The position numbers were made by a program, and so were the translations under genes. DNA of 5,085 nt, from contig CANRFX010000083.1 of assembly GCA_947629995.1 (NCBI GenBank), forward strand, positions 1-5,085. The letters run 5' to 3'. The stretch is from an uncultured Clostridia bacterium (lineage in GTDB: Bacteria; Bacillota; Clostridia; TANB77; CAG-508). The notes beneath the pieces were generated by a model. That model was not told where the DNA came from and ran no database searches. It saw only the letters and a list, made by a program, of their open reading frames with translations. Shown in pieces: positions 4,968 to 5,085 of the stretch (positions within the stretch are counted from its first letter, which is position 1; each line of letters begins with the position of its first letter).

Positions 4968-4996
4968 AGTATAAACTATTTTATTATAAAAGTCAA
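4968..4996 (-). promoter_or_regulatory. Sigma-A promoter of the tRNA-CAT / tRNA-Tyr unit
   Basis: On the minus strand TTGACT (4991-4996, five of six) and TATACT (4968-4973, five of six) are 17 bases apart. The predicted start is about 4960-4962, some 22 bases before the mature tRNA. AT-rich sequence upstream of the -35 (about 4997-5035) could act as an UP element, as is common for stable RNA promoters. Confidence 0.85.
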
Positions 4997-5046
4997 TAGT
5001 TTTAAGTTAAAAAATTTATGGAATGCAAATTTTTATTTGAATTTCC

Positions 5047-5062
5047 GTTTTTTATAAAAAAC
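5047..5062. repeat. AT-rich perfect palindrome near the window edge
   Basis: GTTTTTTATAAAAAAC is a perfect 16-base palindrome, about 50 bases upstream of the tRNA promoter. Nothing assigns it a function; it may belong to the 3' region of a gene that lies beyond the window. Confidence 0.4.
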
Positions 5063-5063
5063 C

Positions 5064-5085
5064 TGATATAAGTGTGGTGATATAA
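5064..5085. repeat. Direct repeat TGATATAA x2 at the window edge
   Basis: The 8-base unit TGATATAA occurs at 5064-5071 and 5078-5085, separated by GTGTGG, giving a 14-base period. The window ends at the second copy, so whether the array continues cannot be seen. Confidence 0.4.

Noticed and set aside
4990..5085. Minus-strand frames open to the window edge (possible 3' end of another gene)
   Set aside because: All three frames are open at the edge for short distances and none shows recognisable protein sequence, so no gene can be supported.

Overview
The window is a stretch of a very AT-rich bacterial chromosome in which every gene I can support lies on the minus strand. Low G+C, consensus sigma-A type promoters (TTGACA-17-TATAAT), strong AGGAGG-like ribosome binding sites, tRNA genes with encoded CCA ends and a Gram-positive style RlmD/RlmCD methyltransferase point to a low-GC Firmicute, most likely a clostridium-like organism. 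That assignment is inference; nothing here fixes a genus. TGA and TAG behave as stops, so no recoded stop codon is needed.

Reading in the direction of transcription (right to left): positions 4939-5085 hold the promoter of a two-gene tRNA unit, tRNA-CAT (Met or Ile2) at 4862-4938 and tRNA-Tyr at 4760-4845, ended by an intrinsic terminator at 4719-4755. A near-perfect promoter at 4642-4670 then starts an apparent operon: an unrecognised protein with a zinc-protease HELRH motif (3753-4622), followed 32 bases later by an rlmD-type 23S rRNA uracil-C5-methyltransferase (2355-3720). The rlmD gene is split by a +1 frameshift at about 3282, although all its catalytic and iron-sulfur cysteine motifs survive on either side. 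The 285-base gap 2070-2354 carries two terminator-like hairpins, a tiny leader-like reading frame, and the promoter of the next unit.

That next unit is a Bro-N/DinD-like protein (1182-2069, TTG start) followed 18 bases later by an MccF-type S66 family serine peptidase (168-1163). I see no clear terminator after the peptidase. A consensus promoter at 82-110 then drives tRNA-Val, whose 3' end runs off the window at position 1.

Functionally this is mostly housekeeping DNA (tRNAs, rRNA modification) with a small accessory unit (DinD-like plus MccF-like) and one uncharacterised metalloprotease candidate. I do not see a clear new multi-gene system. The most interesting signals are the frameshift in rlmD at the only CGG codon position in the coding regions, the matching 5'-leader hairpins in front of both tRNA units, a leader-ORF/terminator arrangement upstream of the DinD-like gene, and the metalloprotease candidate itself.
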